Origin: Ignavibacteria bacterium
Lineage (GTDB): Bacteria; Bacteroidota; Ignavibacteria; Tepidaquicellales; Tepidaquicellaceae
Direction: 5' to 3'
Assembly: GCA_016709315.1 (NCBI GenBank)
Contig: JADJMZ010000004.1
Coordinates: 186,001 to 250,000 of the forward strand
Length of the DNA: 64,000 nucleotides
Below the pieces are notes generated by a model. It searched no databases and was not told the origin of the DNA. It saw only the letters and a program-made list of their open reading frames with translations. The position numbers and the translations under genes were made by a program. This document shows positions 53,220-62,752 of this stretch, in pieces (position 1 is the stretch's first letter; each line of letters opens with the position of its first letter).

Positions 53220-53237
53220 ATTATTTTCCGGAATTTT

Positions 53238-53825
53238 TTAATTTGCAAAATTCGCCTTAATAACACTCCAGGTTGTATCATTATTTTGATTTATAAAATC
53301 ATACCAGCCGTGAACAGACCAGAGACTCCTCGAATCAACACCCATTATAAATCTTAACTTTCCTTTAGCAATTTTAGCTACATTTTGTTTATTGTGATCA
53401 AAAATAAGAATATAATCAGAGTCCACTATTGCTGAGTCAATGCCGGAATTAAAAGTAGTATTGGAAAGAAATAAGTTTGAAGATGAATTGGTATTTGTAA
53501 ATGAAATGAGATTGCTGTAATAATTTCGTTCATTTGTCAGACTCCATGTCTGAAACACAGGATACGAAGAAAGAGATATTGCATCGGGAAAGTATCTGAA
53601 TCTTCTCTGTGAAAAATTACTGTCTGTAAAACATCTCAGATAGTTATCAAGATTTTTTTCAGCAATTGCAAAATTCAGGTTTGTTATTACAATGTCAGGA
53701 GAAGTGGGCTGCAGATATGTAGAGCGCGGCTCCGAAGGCGGTTCGACAGATCTTGAATCGAACAATCCGCATCCGCAGATAACTATAATACCTATGATCA
53801 GTATTTTATTTAATTTTTCTTGCAA
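53238..53825 (-). CDS. Small lipoprotein, unknown function
   Basis: 195 aa. Signal peptide with lipobox ICGC (Cys about 19), then a Pro/Ser linker (EPPSEPRSTYLQPTSP). The segment VITNLNFAIAEKNLDNYLRCFTDSNF recalls the first helices of NTF2-like lipoproteins, and the end WYDFINQNNDTTWSVIKANF parallels the neighbouring lipoprotein's end. Its start lies 20 bases inside the methyltransferase gene, so the two are co-transcribed. Confidence 0.65.
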   Translation of the reverse strand: MQEKLNKILIIGIIVICGCGLFDSRSVEPPSEPRSTYLQPTSPDIVITNLNFAIAEKNLDNYLRCFTDSNFSQRRFRYFPDAISLSSYPVFQTWSLTNERNYYSNLISFTNTNSSSNLFLSNTTFNSGIDSAIVDSDYILIFDHNKQNVAKIAKGKLRFIMGVDSRSLWSVHGWYDFINQNNDTTWSVIKANFAN

Positions 53826-54594
53826 TGATTATCAGTCTGCCGGATTGAGTCCTGCTGTATTTATTTCCGAAATAATCTCCGAATATTTTTTCCGTTTTTA
53901 AACCTGATAAGGTAAAAGCTTTATTGAAATCCTGAAGCGAGTATAGCTTAAGCACTTCCTCGAATTGTTTAGTTGAGTTATTTCTGGTTATGATTATCTT
54001 TTTTCTGACAAAACCGTTTTCCAGTTTTCTTTTCTGGATTACTGTTGCGTTCCCGATCTTATTTCTGGAAAGAGGTTTAAGATTTTTTTCCAGGAAATGT
54101 TTATTCAGAAAATCGAAAACAAAATATCCTCCTTTTTTAAGAGAACGTGAGACATTTTCAATTACACTGAAATTTTCTTTATCATTATCAAAATACCCGA
54201 AACTGGTAAAAATGTTCACGGCAATATCAAATGTATTTCTGAAATTAAAATCTCTCATGTCTCTTATAAGAAATTTCACCTTCATATTTTTTTCACCGGA
54301 ATTCTTAAGGTTTTTCCTTGCCTCGTTAATCAGAAATTCAGAAAGATCAAATCCTGTTACATCAAATCCTCTTCTTGCAAGTTCTATTGAATGCCTGCCG
54401 GATCCGCAAGCTATATCAAGAACACTTGCGTTTGTTTTAACAGCAATACTTCTCTGAAGAAGATTTATGATCCACCTTGCGTCCTCTTCATCTCTGTGCT
54501 GATAAAGATCAAGATAAAGTTTATCTGAAAACCATTTTTCAAACCACATGGATTTATTTGTTCCGGTATTATTTTGATTTTCAATTTTTATCAT
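53806..54594 (-). CDS. SAM-dependent methyltransferase, class I
   Basis: 262 aa. WFEKWFSDKLYLDLYQHRDEEDA at the N-terminus, motif I VLDIACGSGRHSIELARRG near residue 58, acidic motif VTGFDLSEFLINEARKN near 77, and motif post-I/II FDIAVNIFTSFGYF near 120. Resembles small-molecule methyltransferases of the Methyltransf_25 type. Lies 11 bases after recR, in the order ybaB-recR-methyltransferase-lipoproteins. Confidence 0.82.
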   Translation of the reverse strand: MIKIENQNNTGTNKSMWFEKWFSDKLYLDLYQHRDEEDARWIINLLQRSIAVKTNASVLDIACGSGRHSIELARRGFDVTGFDLSEFLINEARKNLKNSGEKNMKVKFLIRDMRDFNFRNTFDIAVNIFTSFGYFDNDKENFSVIENVSRSLKKGGYFVFDFLNKHFLEKNLKPLSRNKIGNATVIQKRKLENGFVRKKIIITRNNSTKQFEEVLKLYSLQDFNKAFTLSGLKTEKIFGDYFGNKYSRTQSGRLIIIARKIK

Positions 54595-54605
54595 ATCTGA
54601 TTTTA

Positions 54606-55214
54606 TTATACAGTAACTCTTCCTTCAAGTGCTTTAGCAAGCGTAACTTCATCTGCAAATTCCAGATCAGAACCAATAGGGATTCCTCTTGCTATACGGG
54701 TAATTTTAATATCAAGCGGTCTTAAAAGTTTAGACAGATAAAGAATCGTTGTTTCACCTTCAACGGTCGGATTCAATGCCAGGATCAGCTCCTCTACCCT
54801 CTGCCCGTTTTCTTTTCCGAGACGAATGAGCAGTTCACTGATTTTAATATCATTCGGACCGATTCCGTCAAGCGGAGAGATTATTCCATGAAGTACATGA
54901 TACAGTCCTTTGAATTCGTTTGTCTTCTCGACTGCAAAAACATCCTGCGGCTCTTCCACAACGCATATTACATTTGAAGATCTCTTCGATGAAGAACATA
55001 TCCTGCAGACTTCATCTTCAGTTATATTACAGCACACACTGCAGAATTTAAGTTTATCTTTTGTTTCAAGTAAAGCTCGGGAAAACTTTTCCACTTCTTC
55101 TCTCGGCTGTCTCGTTATGTACATTGCAAGACGCTGTGCGGTTTTTCTGCCTATCTGAGGCAGTTTAGAAAATTCTTCGATTAAAGAATCCAAAGCATCT
55201 GAAGTGCTGACCAT
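54606..55214 (-). CDS. recR: Recombination protein RecR
   Basis: 202 aa. RecFOR-pathway clamp. N-terminal helix-hairpin-helix LPQIGRKTAQRLAMYI (residues ~19-34), C4 zinc finger CSVCCNITEDEVCRIC near 60, Toprim domain VICVVEEPQDVFAVEKTNEFKG (split) near 80, and the C-terminal TRIARGIPIGSDLEFADE near 175. Adjacent to ybaB, the classical ybaB-recR pair; dnaX is not in the window. Confidence 0.96.
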   Translation of the reverse strand: MVSTSDALDSLIEEFSKLPQIGRKTAQRLAMYITRQPREEVEKFSRALLETKDKLKFCSVCCNITEDEVCRICSSSKRSSNVICVVEEPQDVFAVEKTNEFKGLYHVLHGIISPLDGIGPNDIKISELLIRLGKENGQRVEELILALNPTVEGETTILYLSKLLRPLDIKITRIARGIPIGSDLEFADEVTLAKALEGRVTV

Positions 55215-55227
55215 TTAATTTTTATTT

Positions 55228-55563
55228 TTAGAATTTAGGCAGATTAAGTCCGGGTATATTCGGCATCATGCCTGATGTTGCTTTTGACATTTCATCATTT
55301 GCCATTTTCTGCGAACTTTCCAGCGCCTTATTAACAGCGGCTATTAAAAGATCTTCAAGCATCTGCGGATCTTCCGGATTAATAATCTCCTTTTCGATTT
55401 CTATCTTGGTAACAATATTTTTTCCGTTAACTGTTACCTTTACCATTCCTCCGCCTGATTCTTCGGTAATTGTTTTATTCTCAAGCTCCGCCTGCACGGC
55501 GTCCATTTTCTCCTGCATTTTTTTAACTTGTTTTAGCATTCCCTGCATTTGTCCGGGATTCAT
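55228..55563 (-). CDS. YbaB/EbfC-family nucleoid-associated protein
   Basis: 111 aa. MLKQVKKMQEKMDAVQAEL helix (residues ~9-27), the beta core ESGGGMVKVTVNGKNIVTKIEI, and the second helix MLEDLLIAAVNKALESSQKM. Dimeric DNA-binding protein; 13 bases before recR. Confidence 0.92.
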   Translation of the reverse strand: MNPGQMQGMLKQVKKMQEKMDAVQAELENKTITEESGGGMVKVTVNGKNIVTKIEIEKEIINPEDPQMLEDLLIAAVNKALESSQKMANDEMSKATSGMMPNIPGLNLPKF

Positions 55564-55645
55564 TTTTTCTCCTGTGTTTTATTTTTATTTGAATTTAAAT
55601 TTGATTTATTACTTAACGGATATATCCTGATAGCTTATTGAATTT

Positions 55646-56359
55646 TCATATTTCAAATATGGTTTTATCATTTATCCTGATTGCATCATAACTGTAATAC
55701 GGTTCACCGAATTCTGCACCGATTTTAAATCCGTAATGCCTTGCCCTTGCTTCTATTTCATTCCTGAAGAAAGATGAACTGATAAAGGTTTCCGGCTCTT
55801 TGCTTTCAGAGTCATAAAATTGTGTCCGGTAACATTTCAATACTTCAAGTTTCTTTTTGAATACAGAACTTATGTCGAATATAAAGCTGACAGGAATATC
55901 AATTGCGCTTCTGTAAAAATATAGTTTCCCCGGTTTGAATGCCTTAAGATTACCTGTCCTGATCTTCATTAATCCTGAATAGAAAACGGATTCGCGAATA
56001 AGATTTCCCGCGTAAATATGGTCAGGATGTCTGTCATTCGGATACGGAGCAAATACTATTTCGGGTTTATACTTTCTTAAAACCCTGATTATTTTTTCCC
56101 TGTTGATTTTATTTATTTCAATGCTGCCGTCTCTGATTTTCAGATTTTCCCTGAATGATATTCCCAATAATTTTGACGCGGCTGATGTTTCCAGGACTCT
56201 TGATCTTCTGTTACCCCGGGTACTAAGTTCACCTTCTGTAAGGTCAATGATGCCGACATTTTTCCCTGATTCAACAAGTTTTAAAACAGTGCCTCCGCAA
56301 TTCAGTTCAATATCATCAGGGTGAGCACCGATAAACATTACTACTGGTTTTTTTGTCAA
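55646..56359 (-). CDS. bshB1: Bacillithiol biosynthesis deacetylase BshB1 (PIG-L/LmbE family)
   Basis: 237 aa. Zinc site FIGAHPDDIELNCGGT (residues 9-24), IDLTEGELSTRGNRRSR near 38, FAPYPNDRHPDHIYAGNLI near 100, and GAEFGEPYYSYDAI at the end. These are the BshB1 forms of the PIG-L motifs, so the likely reaction is deacetylation of GlcNAc-malate for the thiol bacillithiol. bshA and bshC are not in the window. A less likely alternative is another GlcNAc deacetylase. Confidence 0.85.
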   Translation of the reverse strand: MTKKPVVMFIGAHPDDIELNCGGTVLKLVESGKNVGIIDLTEGELSTRGNRRSRVLETSAASKLLGISFRENLKIRDGSIEINKINREKIIRVLRKYKPEIVFAPYPNDRHPDHIYAGNLIRESVFYSGLMKIRTGNLKAFKPGKLYFYRSAIDIPVSFIFDISSVFKKKLEVLKCYRTQFYDSESKEPETFISSSFFRNEIEARARHYGFKIGAEFGEPYYSYDAIRINDKTIFEI

Positions 56360-56642
56360 TATTTACTGAGTGTTTTTGTGTTGTAAATATAGTTAATATG
56401 AACCATGAATAAAATTGAATTTTAATTTTTATAAAAATTAATGACACGATTTGAAAATGCATTTTTAGTAAAATTAGTGTGAATTAGTGTAATTCGTGGC
56501 AGAAAACAATCTAAAAGTTCAGAGCGGACAACTTGTGTAAATTAATGATCTGCAATTAGCGACGGATTATAATTTATAAATTTTATTTAACTTTAAATAT
56601 TTCATTAATTGTAATAAATTACATCAAATTTAAATAGACGTG

Positions 56643-57698
56643 ATGCTCAAATCCTTTGCCGAAGATCTAAAATCCGTGAGAGAAGAAAAAAATATTTCCC
56701 TGAAAGATATTTCTGCCAGAACCAGATTAAATGTTTCTATTCTTGAAAACCTGGAAAACGGAGAATTCAGTTTCCAGCCTCAGACATACATAAGAGCTTT
56801 TTTAAAACAGTATATTATTTCTATTGGACTGGACCCTGAAGAAATTTTATTTGATTATGATCTTGCAAGAAGCGGCAAGTACAAATCCAAAAGGCAGAAT
56901 GTATCTGCGGTTAGTGAAGAATCCGCTGCCGGGATTAATGCAAAAGATCAAAAAACAGAAGTAAAGAACAGCAAGGAAAAGATTGCAGATAAACTAAAAG
57001 TCATAACCGAATCTCCTAAAAAGTTTGTAGAAGAAATTAAAAATCTGAAGTCAGATGATAAGGCAGAAAAAATTGCTGACAGTGGAAAAGAATATCCTGA
57101 GTTGAAACCAAGACAAAAACTATCAATAAGCACCACCGAAGATAAAAAAACCTCAGCATTAAATAACTCCGTCAGAGGAAGTTCGTTTTCATTTTCATTT
57201 CTGAATTCTCCGGTATTCAGGAATATATTCTTGATAGTTGTGATCCTCCTGCTGATTCTCGGATTATATTCCCTTGCTAACATGCTTTTTTTTGAAGGGA
57301 AAAAAGACAAACCTGAAATCATCAGACAGAATTTTGACGATGTAGTGAAAGAGCAGGAAAGGAAAATTTTAGGAAAAAGAACTCCTGAAGAAATTCAGGA
57401 TTCTATAAGAAAAGCGGACGAAGATATTGCTGCATCTAAGGATTCAATTGTACTAATAATAACATCTGCGAATACCGGTACAGTTTTTATTTCTTCTGAT
57501 TCTGTGAATTACAGCAAACCGGATAAAATCCTGTTCGAAAAGAACATGACAGGAACATTCAAAGCTAAAAAGTTCTTTCATTTATCTTCCGTGAATACTG
57601 AATCATTTAAAGCCACTGTTAACAATATTCCGCTTAAATTTCCGGACAAATCCGTGAGTAAGATTAAAATTACAAAAGCCGGTATCATAAGACAGTAA
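56643..57698 (+). CDS. RodZ-like helix-turn-helix membrane protein
   Basis: About 351 aa from ATG 56643 (a GTG codon lies directly before it). Cytoplasmic HTH_25 domain KSVREEKNISLKDISARTRLN near residues 10-30 and AFLKQYIISIGLDPEEIL near 50, a charged Lys/Glu-rich linker (~80-175), one transmembrane helix (NIFLIVVILLLILGLYSLANML, split, ~193-214) and a periplasmic beta-rich DUF4115-like end. RodZ links MreB to the cell-wall machinery. Precedes ligA by 68 bases. Confidence 0.82.
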   Translation: MLKSFAEDLKSVREEKNISLKDISARTRLNVSILENLENGEFSFQPQTYIRAFLKQYIISIGLDPEEILFDYDLARSGKYKSKRQNVSAVSEESAAGINAKDQKTEVKNSKEKIADKLKVITESPKKFVEEIKNLKSDDKAEKIADSGKEYPELKPRQKLSISTTEDKKTSALNNSVRGSSFSFSFLNSPVFRNIFLIVVILLLILGLYSLANMLFFEGKKDKPEIIRQNFDDVVKEQERKILGKRTPEEIQDSIRKADEDIAASKDSIVLIITSANTGTVFISSDSVNYSKPDKILFEKNMTGTFKAKKFFHLSSVNTESFKATVNNIPLKFPDKSVSKIKITKAGIIRQ

Positions 57699-57766
57699 TA
57701 CATTTTAATATCGTTTCCGTTATTTCAGATATATAATTTTTAATTAAAATCAATTTTTCAATATTA

Positions 57767-59785
57767 TTGACTGCACCTGCCGACATAATCGAAAAAGTAA
57801 AGTATCTCCGTGAAAAAATCACTGATGCGGATTACAGATATTACGTACTGGCTGATCCTGACATTGATGATTACAGTTATGATATGATGCTGAAAGAACT
57901 TGATGATATTGAAAAGAAATATCCGGCAATGATATCTGATGATTCGCCTACTCAGCGGGTTTCAGGCATGCCAACCAGAATCTTCAGGACAGTAAAACAC
58001 AAGGTACCTATGCTTTCGCTTTCCAACTCTTATAACTTCAATGAGTTAATAGAATTTGACAACAGAATTAATAATATTTTATCTGAAAGCAATGAGAAGA
58101 ATTATGAATATATTTGCGAATTTAAATTTGACGGTCTTGCAGTTTCTCTTGTTTATGAAAACGGGAAATTAAAAACTGCCGCTACAAGAGGCGATGGAAG
58201 CGAAGGTGATGATGTAACTCAAAACATTAAAACGATCAGATCAATACCTCTTTCGGTCAGACACAAAGATTTAAAGAATTTTGAGATCAGAGGGGAAGTT
58301 TTTTTCAGGAAAGAAGATTTTATTAAAGTTAACGAAGAGCAGGAATTAAAAGGCGAAAAGATTTTCGCTAATGCAAGGAATACCGCTGCCGGCACACTTA
58401 AATTAAAAGACTCAAGGATTGTTGCTTCCCGTCAGTTAAATTTTTTCTCATATTATTTTTATACAGACGAAATTAAAATCGAATCTCATCTTCATTCAAT
58501 TGATCTTCTGCAAGAACTGAAATTTCCTGTAAATAAATTTTTTAAAAAAGCTGCTGACATAAAAGAGGTAAAAGCGTTTTGCGATGAAACAGAAAGAATG
58601 AGAGACAGTCTTCCTTATGAAATTGACGGTGTTGTTGTAAAAGTAAATTCATTCAGTCAACAGGAAATTCTCGGAACAGTCTCAAGATCTCCGAGATGGG
58701 CAATTGCGTACAAATTCAAAGCCAAAGAAACGGAAACGAAAATTGAAAGCATTGTTTGTCAGGTTGGAAGAACAGGCACTATTACACCTGTTGCAAATCT
58801 CAAACCTGTTCTTCTTTCCGGTTCGACTATCTCACGTGCTACTCTGCATAACTTTGATGAAATCAAAAGGAAAGACATCCGTGAAGGTGATTTTGTAAAA
58901 ATCGAAAAAGGCGGAGATGTCATTCCGAAAGTTCTTGAAGTGATAATTAAAAAACGTGGCAGGAATTCCAAACCCTATTTGATTCCTTCTAAATGTCCTG
59001 TTTGCGGCTCTTCACTTAAAAAGCCCGAAGATGAAGTTTATTATTATTGTCCGAACTATTATTGCGATGCGCAGATAAAAGGAAGAATTGAACACTTTGT
59101 TCAGAGAAATGCAATGAACATCGAAGGTCTCGGCGAAAGCATAATTGATATTTTTCTGAATAAAGGTTTTTTAAAAAATTATTCCGACATTTATGCTCTT
59201 GTTAAAAAAAAAGCAGAACTTCTCAGACTTGACAGATTTGGTGAAAAAAGCGTGGATAACATAATAGCTGCAATAGAAGAATCCAGGAACAGACCTTTTG
59301 ACAAAGTGTTGTTTGCTCTGGGAATAAGACACGTCGGAGAAAGAACCGCAAAAATACTTGCAGACAATTTCGGTTCAATTGAGAATATTGTTAGTGCTGA
59401 TGAAGAACGCATATTGCAGGTTAATGAGATTGGTCCAAAGATTGCTGAAAGTATTTCGTTATTTATGAAGGATAAAAAGAATCTTGAGCTAATCGAAAAG
59501 CTGAAAAAAGCAGGATTGAAATTTGAGTCCGGTGAAAACACAATAAAAGAAAACATAAATATTACAAATAAGACATTTGTTTTAACAGGAACGCTTGAAA
59601 AATATAAAAGAGAAGAAGCGCAGAAGATCATTGAGGATTTTGGGGGGAAAGTTAGTTCGTCCGTAAGCAAGAAAACGGATTTTGTACTTGCCGGAGAAGA
59701 AGCAGGCAGCAAACAGCAGAAAGCTGTTGATCTCGGAGTAAAGATAATCAGCGAATCTGATTTTGAAAAAATGATTAAGGGATAG
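57767..59785 (+). CDS. ligA: NAD-dependent DNA ligase
   Basis: 672 aa from TTG 57767. Ia domain YRYYVLADPDIDDYSYD near 25, adenylation motif EFKFDGLAVSLVYENGKL near 120 (Lys is AMP-linked), GTVSRSPRWAIAYKF near 300, OB fold, the C4 zinc finger CPVCGSSL/CPNYYCDAQ near 410-430, HhH repeats near 480-570 and a C-terminal BRCT domain (NKTFVLTGTLEKYKREEAQ near 600). Essential replication/repair enzyme. The fRMsr gene starts one base after the stop. Confidence 0.96.
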   Translation: MTAPADIIEKVKYLREKITDADYRYYVLADPDIDDYSYDMMLKELDDIEKKYPAMISDDSPTQRVSGMPTRIFRTVKHKVPMLSLSNSYNFNELIEFDNRINNILSESNEKNYEYICEFKFDGLAVSLVYENGKLKTAATRGDGSEGDDVTQNIKTIRSIPLSVRHKDLKNFEIRGEVFFRKEDFIKVNEEQELKGEKIFANARNTAAGTLKLKDSRIVASRQLNFFSYYFYTDEIKIESHLHSIDLLQELKFPVNKFFKKAADIKEVKAFCDETERMRDSLPYEIDGVVVKVNSFSQQEILGTVSRSPRWAIAYKFKAKETETKIESIVCQVGRTGTITPVANLKPVLLSGSTISRATLHNFDEIKRKDIREGDFVKIEKGGDVIPKVLEVIIKKRGRNSKPYLIPSKCPVCGSSLKKPEDEVYYYCPNYYCDAQIKGRIEHFVQRNAMNIEGLGESIIDIFLNKGFLKNYSDIYALVKKKAELLRLDRFGEKSVDNIIAAIEESRNRPFDKVLFALGIRHVGERTAKILADNFGSIENIVSADEERILQVNEIGPKIAESISLFMKDKKNLELIEKLKKAGLKFESGENTIKENINITNKTFVLTGTLEKYKREEAQKIIEDFGGKVSSSVSKKTDFVLAGEEAGSKQQKAVDLGVKIISESDFEKMIKG

Positions 59786-59786
59786 T

Positions 59787-60296
59787 ATGACATTTGAATT
59801 AAAGATCAGCAAAGGATTATTAAAAGAGGAAAGATACAAATTGCTATTGCCTCAGATTGATGCGCTGATAAAAGATGAAATAAATTTTATTGCAAATATT
59901 TCCAATATTACTTCCGTACTTAAATATTCTTTTGATAATTTTCTTTGGGTTGGATTTTATTTTACCGACAATAATAATCCGGGAGAACTAGTACTCGGTC
60001 CGTTTCAGGGCAGGGTTGCCTGCACAAGGATTAAATTCGGGCAGGGAGTATGCGGGACTTCTGCTGAAAGGAAAGAAACAATAATAGTAAACGACGTCAA
60101 TGAATTTCCCGGACATATAGTTTGCGATTCATTATCAAAGTCTGAAATTGTAGTCCCTGTTTTAAAAAATGGTAAAGTTCTTGGAGTTCTCGATATTGAC
60201 AGTGAACGTTACGGAAATTTTGATGAGACCGACAAAAAATTTTTAAGTAAAATGTTAGAAAACATTCTCAATATTTTCCCGGATGAAAAAAGATAA
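59787..60296 (+). CDS. Free methionine-(R)-sulfoxide reductase (GAF domain)
   Basis: 169 aa. Single GAF domain with the fRMsr Cys set: RVACTRIKFGQGVCGTSAE near residue 72-90 and GHIVCDSLSKSEIVVPVL near 110-125. Also NFLWVGFYFTDNN near 53 and VLGVLDIDSERYGNFDETD near 135. Reduces free Met-R-sulfoxide in the cytoplasm. It overlaps the next gene by 14 bases. Confidence 0.88.
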   Translation: MTFELKISKGLLKEERYKLLLPQIDALIKDEINFIANISNITSVLKYSFDNFLWVGFYFTDNNNPGELVLGPFQGRVACTRIKFGQGVCGTSAERKETIIVNDVNEFPGHIVCDSLSKSEIVVPVLKNGKVLGVLDIDSERYGNFDETDKKFLSKMLENILNIFPDEKR

Positions 60297-61074
60297 TCTG
60301 ATCAAGCTTATTTCAAAAAGTTCGGGTCAGAAAAGAAAAAAATGCGAATCAGCGTTTGATACAATTACATTATTGATCTCGAAAAGTCTGAGAAACAAAA
60401 GAAATGTTGTAATTGATAATTTCGGATCATTCTGTATAAAAAGAAAGAAAACTGAAATCATTATCATTGGAAACTATTTTAAAAAAGTAATTCCTCCCGA
60501 AGATTATATTTCATTTGAATATTCTGAAAACATTGTTTGTAAAGAAGAATGTTCAGATTTTCTGGACTTAAAAGAAATAGTTTCGGCTTTATCAGTTCAG
60601 TTTAATGTTAATAAAGAAGATGCCGGCATTTTTGCTTTATGCATTATCAATACAATTAAAGATTGTTTCAGAAAAAACAGAAACATAGAAATTCCCAAAT
60701 TAGGAGAGTTTAAAACCATCAATAGTATTTCCCCGGAGTTTAGACAATCGGTTAACTTTGTACCCGTAAAAAAGCTTGCGAAAAATATTAATCATTATTT
60801 TAACGACTTAAAACCGGAAGTACATAAATACAAAGAAATATATTCCGAATATTCAGACTCAGTTCCAGAGTTTAAAATTTCGGAAGAATTCATGAGTGAA
60901 TATAAAGAGATGTGTAATGAAAGAGAGGATATATTAAAAGACGAAGTGAATAACAATGCTGGTGATGGTATCAGAAAAAAATTAATTTCAGACGAACTTA
61001 TAGAACTCCATAAAGAAATAACAAATTCGGTTTCGTCAGAGAAAACAGAAAAGAGAACTAATCTCTGGGGTTGA
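60283..61074 (+). CDS. Protein with two HU-like DNA-binding domains
   Basis: 263 aa. Residues ~1-80 (LIKLISKSSGQKRKKCESAF, NVVIDNFGSFCIKRKKTE) and ~92-170 (LKEIVSALSVQFNVNKEDAG, NIEIPKLGEFKTINSISPEF) each follow the HU/IHF helix-helix-strand pattern with the GxF turn. A charged C-terminal region with no clear fold follows, ending TNLWG. Such HU-related proteins in Bacteroidota are thought to bind DNA. The end overlaps the convergent lnt gene by 17 bases. Confidence 0.72.
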   Translation: MKKDNLIKLISKSSGQKRKKCESAFDTITLLISKSLRNKRNVVIDNFGSFCIKRKKTEIIIIGNYFKKVIPPEDYISFEYSENIVCKEECSDFLDLKEIVSALSVQFNVNKEDAGIFALCIINTIKDCFRKNRNIEIPKLGEFKTINSISPEFRQSVNFVPVKKLAKNINHYFNDLKPEVHKYKEIYSEYSDSVPEFKISEEFMSEYKEMCNEREDILKDEVNNNAGDGIRKKLISDELIELHKEITNSVSSEKTEKRTNLWG

Positions 61075-62713
61075 ATTTTTTAATTCTCATAAAAAAACTA
61101 AATCCGAACATTATTAATCCGCAATAAAGACAAATTCTGGAAAAAAAGTCTCCGTTTCTTGTATAAAAAGTATCCTCGCCTTTTAAACCAATTTCATGAA
61201 CAATATTTACTTTTGTATCAATCTCTGTCTTATCAAGCATATTTCCGTATGGATCTATAAATTCAGAAATTCCGGTATTAGCGCATCTTGCAATCCAGAT
61301 CCTGTTCTCAATAGCTCTGTAAACGGCAAACTGATTATGCTGATAAGTACCTGATAATTTACCCCACCAACCGTCATTTGTAATTATAACGGAGAAGTCA
61401 GCTCCTTTCTTTACAAATTCAGAGAAAAATTCCGGATAGACTGATTCATAACATATTGCAGTATTGAATTTATATTTTCCTTTAAGATCAAAAAGATTCG
61501 TATCATTTCCAATCTGCCAGCTTCCCAGTCCTACGCCCCATTCCATAAGATTTTTAGTAAATGGAAATAATTCCTGATAGGGCATGCGTTCACTTCCCGC
61601 TACAAGTTTCACTTTATTATGTTTCTGATAAGTATCTTTATTCTTTTCCGGTTCAAATAAAAATGCAGAATTATAAGTATCATATTTAATTCCGTTGCTT
61701 TTCATAATTTTAGCATCATTCGGAGCGGAATTCTGATCCTTGTATATTTCAAGATCAGGAGTACCGGCAAGGACAGGTAAACTGAGACTGTCCGAAACAT
61801 TTTTTATAATTCTGTATTTCTCTTCAAAAATACTTTCGCGGAAATAATAAGGGAAAGCTGTTTCAGGAAGTATTGCCATTTCCAAATCCGGATTATCCTT
61901 TTGAATTTTTATAATTTCATTTGCATATCCATTAATTAAATCAGTTTGCTTACCTCCCCATTTCTTCCATGGATTAATATTCGGCTGTATAATTCCGATT
62001 TTAACTTTACCTTTACCTTTGAAATCTGTGTATTGGATTTTCGAATCTGAAATATAGTTTGCAACATCCGGAGCTATGTATAAAAATATGATAGCCAGTA
62101 TAACCAAGAATGAGCGGAGAGAAATCAGTTTCCATTTTCCTATTTTAATTTTTCGGATATAAAAATATACTAAAATACTTAAGACACAAATCCAGAATGA
62201 TACTCCGAAGACTCCTGTAAATTCCGCATACTGAATCTTGTCAAGAAGATAAGTCTGTGAATTACCTGCAAGAAGCCATGGAAAACTGATCTGACTCAGT
62301 GAAGAAAAATATTCAAACCCTGTCCATACAAAAGGAAAAGACAGAAAGAATAAATATGTATTCCTTTCTCCTGAATTTTTCTTAATGTAATAAAGCAATA
62401 ACGACGGAATCACAAAAAATACAGGATAAATCAATACGACGACCATTCCGCCCGCTATCAGAAAAGGATCAGCGCCATCTCTTATTCCGCTAAAGGCAAT
62501 CCATGAGACAGCAATCAAACCTGCTATCAGAAAAACAGTGTAACTTCGTATGATTATCTTTTTTAGATTTTCTGTTTTTAGTATAATATCTAAAAGTAAA
62601 GCTAATGATAAGAATATTAGAAATGAAAATTTTGACGGGGGGAAGGACAATCCGAATAATACGCCTGAAGAAATCACAGGTAAAAATATTTTTCTTTCAG
62701 AATTTTTAAGCAA
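61058..62713 (-). CDS. lnt: Apolipoprotein N-acyltransferase
   Basis: 551 aa. Adds the third acyl chain to outer-membrane lipoproteins. Six or more N-terminal transmembrane helices (residues ~10-210), then a nitrilase-like domain: IGIIQPNINPWKKWG near 240, catalytic Glu in AILPETAFPYYF near 285, Lys in KVKLVAGSERMPYQELFPF near 365, Cys in AICYESVYPEFF near 415, and DGWWGKLSGTYQH near 445. A single C-terminal helix returns to the membrane. Fits the many lipoproteins of this window. Confidence 0.93.
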   Translation of the reverse strand: MLKNSERKIFLPVISSGVLFGLSFPPSKFSFLIFLSLALLLDIILKTENLKKIIIRSYTVFLIAGLIAVSWIAFSGIRDGADPFLIAGGMVVVLIYPVFFVIPSLLLYYIKKNSGERNTYLFFLSFPFVWTGFEYFSSLSQISFPWLLAGNSQTYLLDKIQYAEFTGVFGVSFWICVLSILVYFYIRKIKIGKWKLISLRSFLVILAIIFLYIAPDVANYISDSKIQYTDFKGKGKVKIGIIQPNINPWKKWGGKQTDLINGYANEIIKIQKDNPDLEMAILPETAFPYYFRESIFEEKYRIIKNVSDSLSLPVLAGTPDLEIYKDQNSAPNDAKIMKSNGIKYDTYNSAFLFEPEKNKDTYQKHNKVKLVAGSERMPYQELFPFTKNLMEWGVGLGSWQIGNDTNLFDLKGKYKFNTAICYESVYPEFFSEFVKKGADFSVIITNDGWWGKLSGTYQHNQFAVYRAIENRIWIARCANTGISEFIDPYGNMLDKTEIDTKVNIVHEIGLKGEDTFYTRNGDFFSRICLYCGLIMFGFSFFMRIKKFNPRD

Positions 62714-62752
62714 TATAAATTTAAATGGATTATTAATTATTGAAATGAAAAA

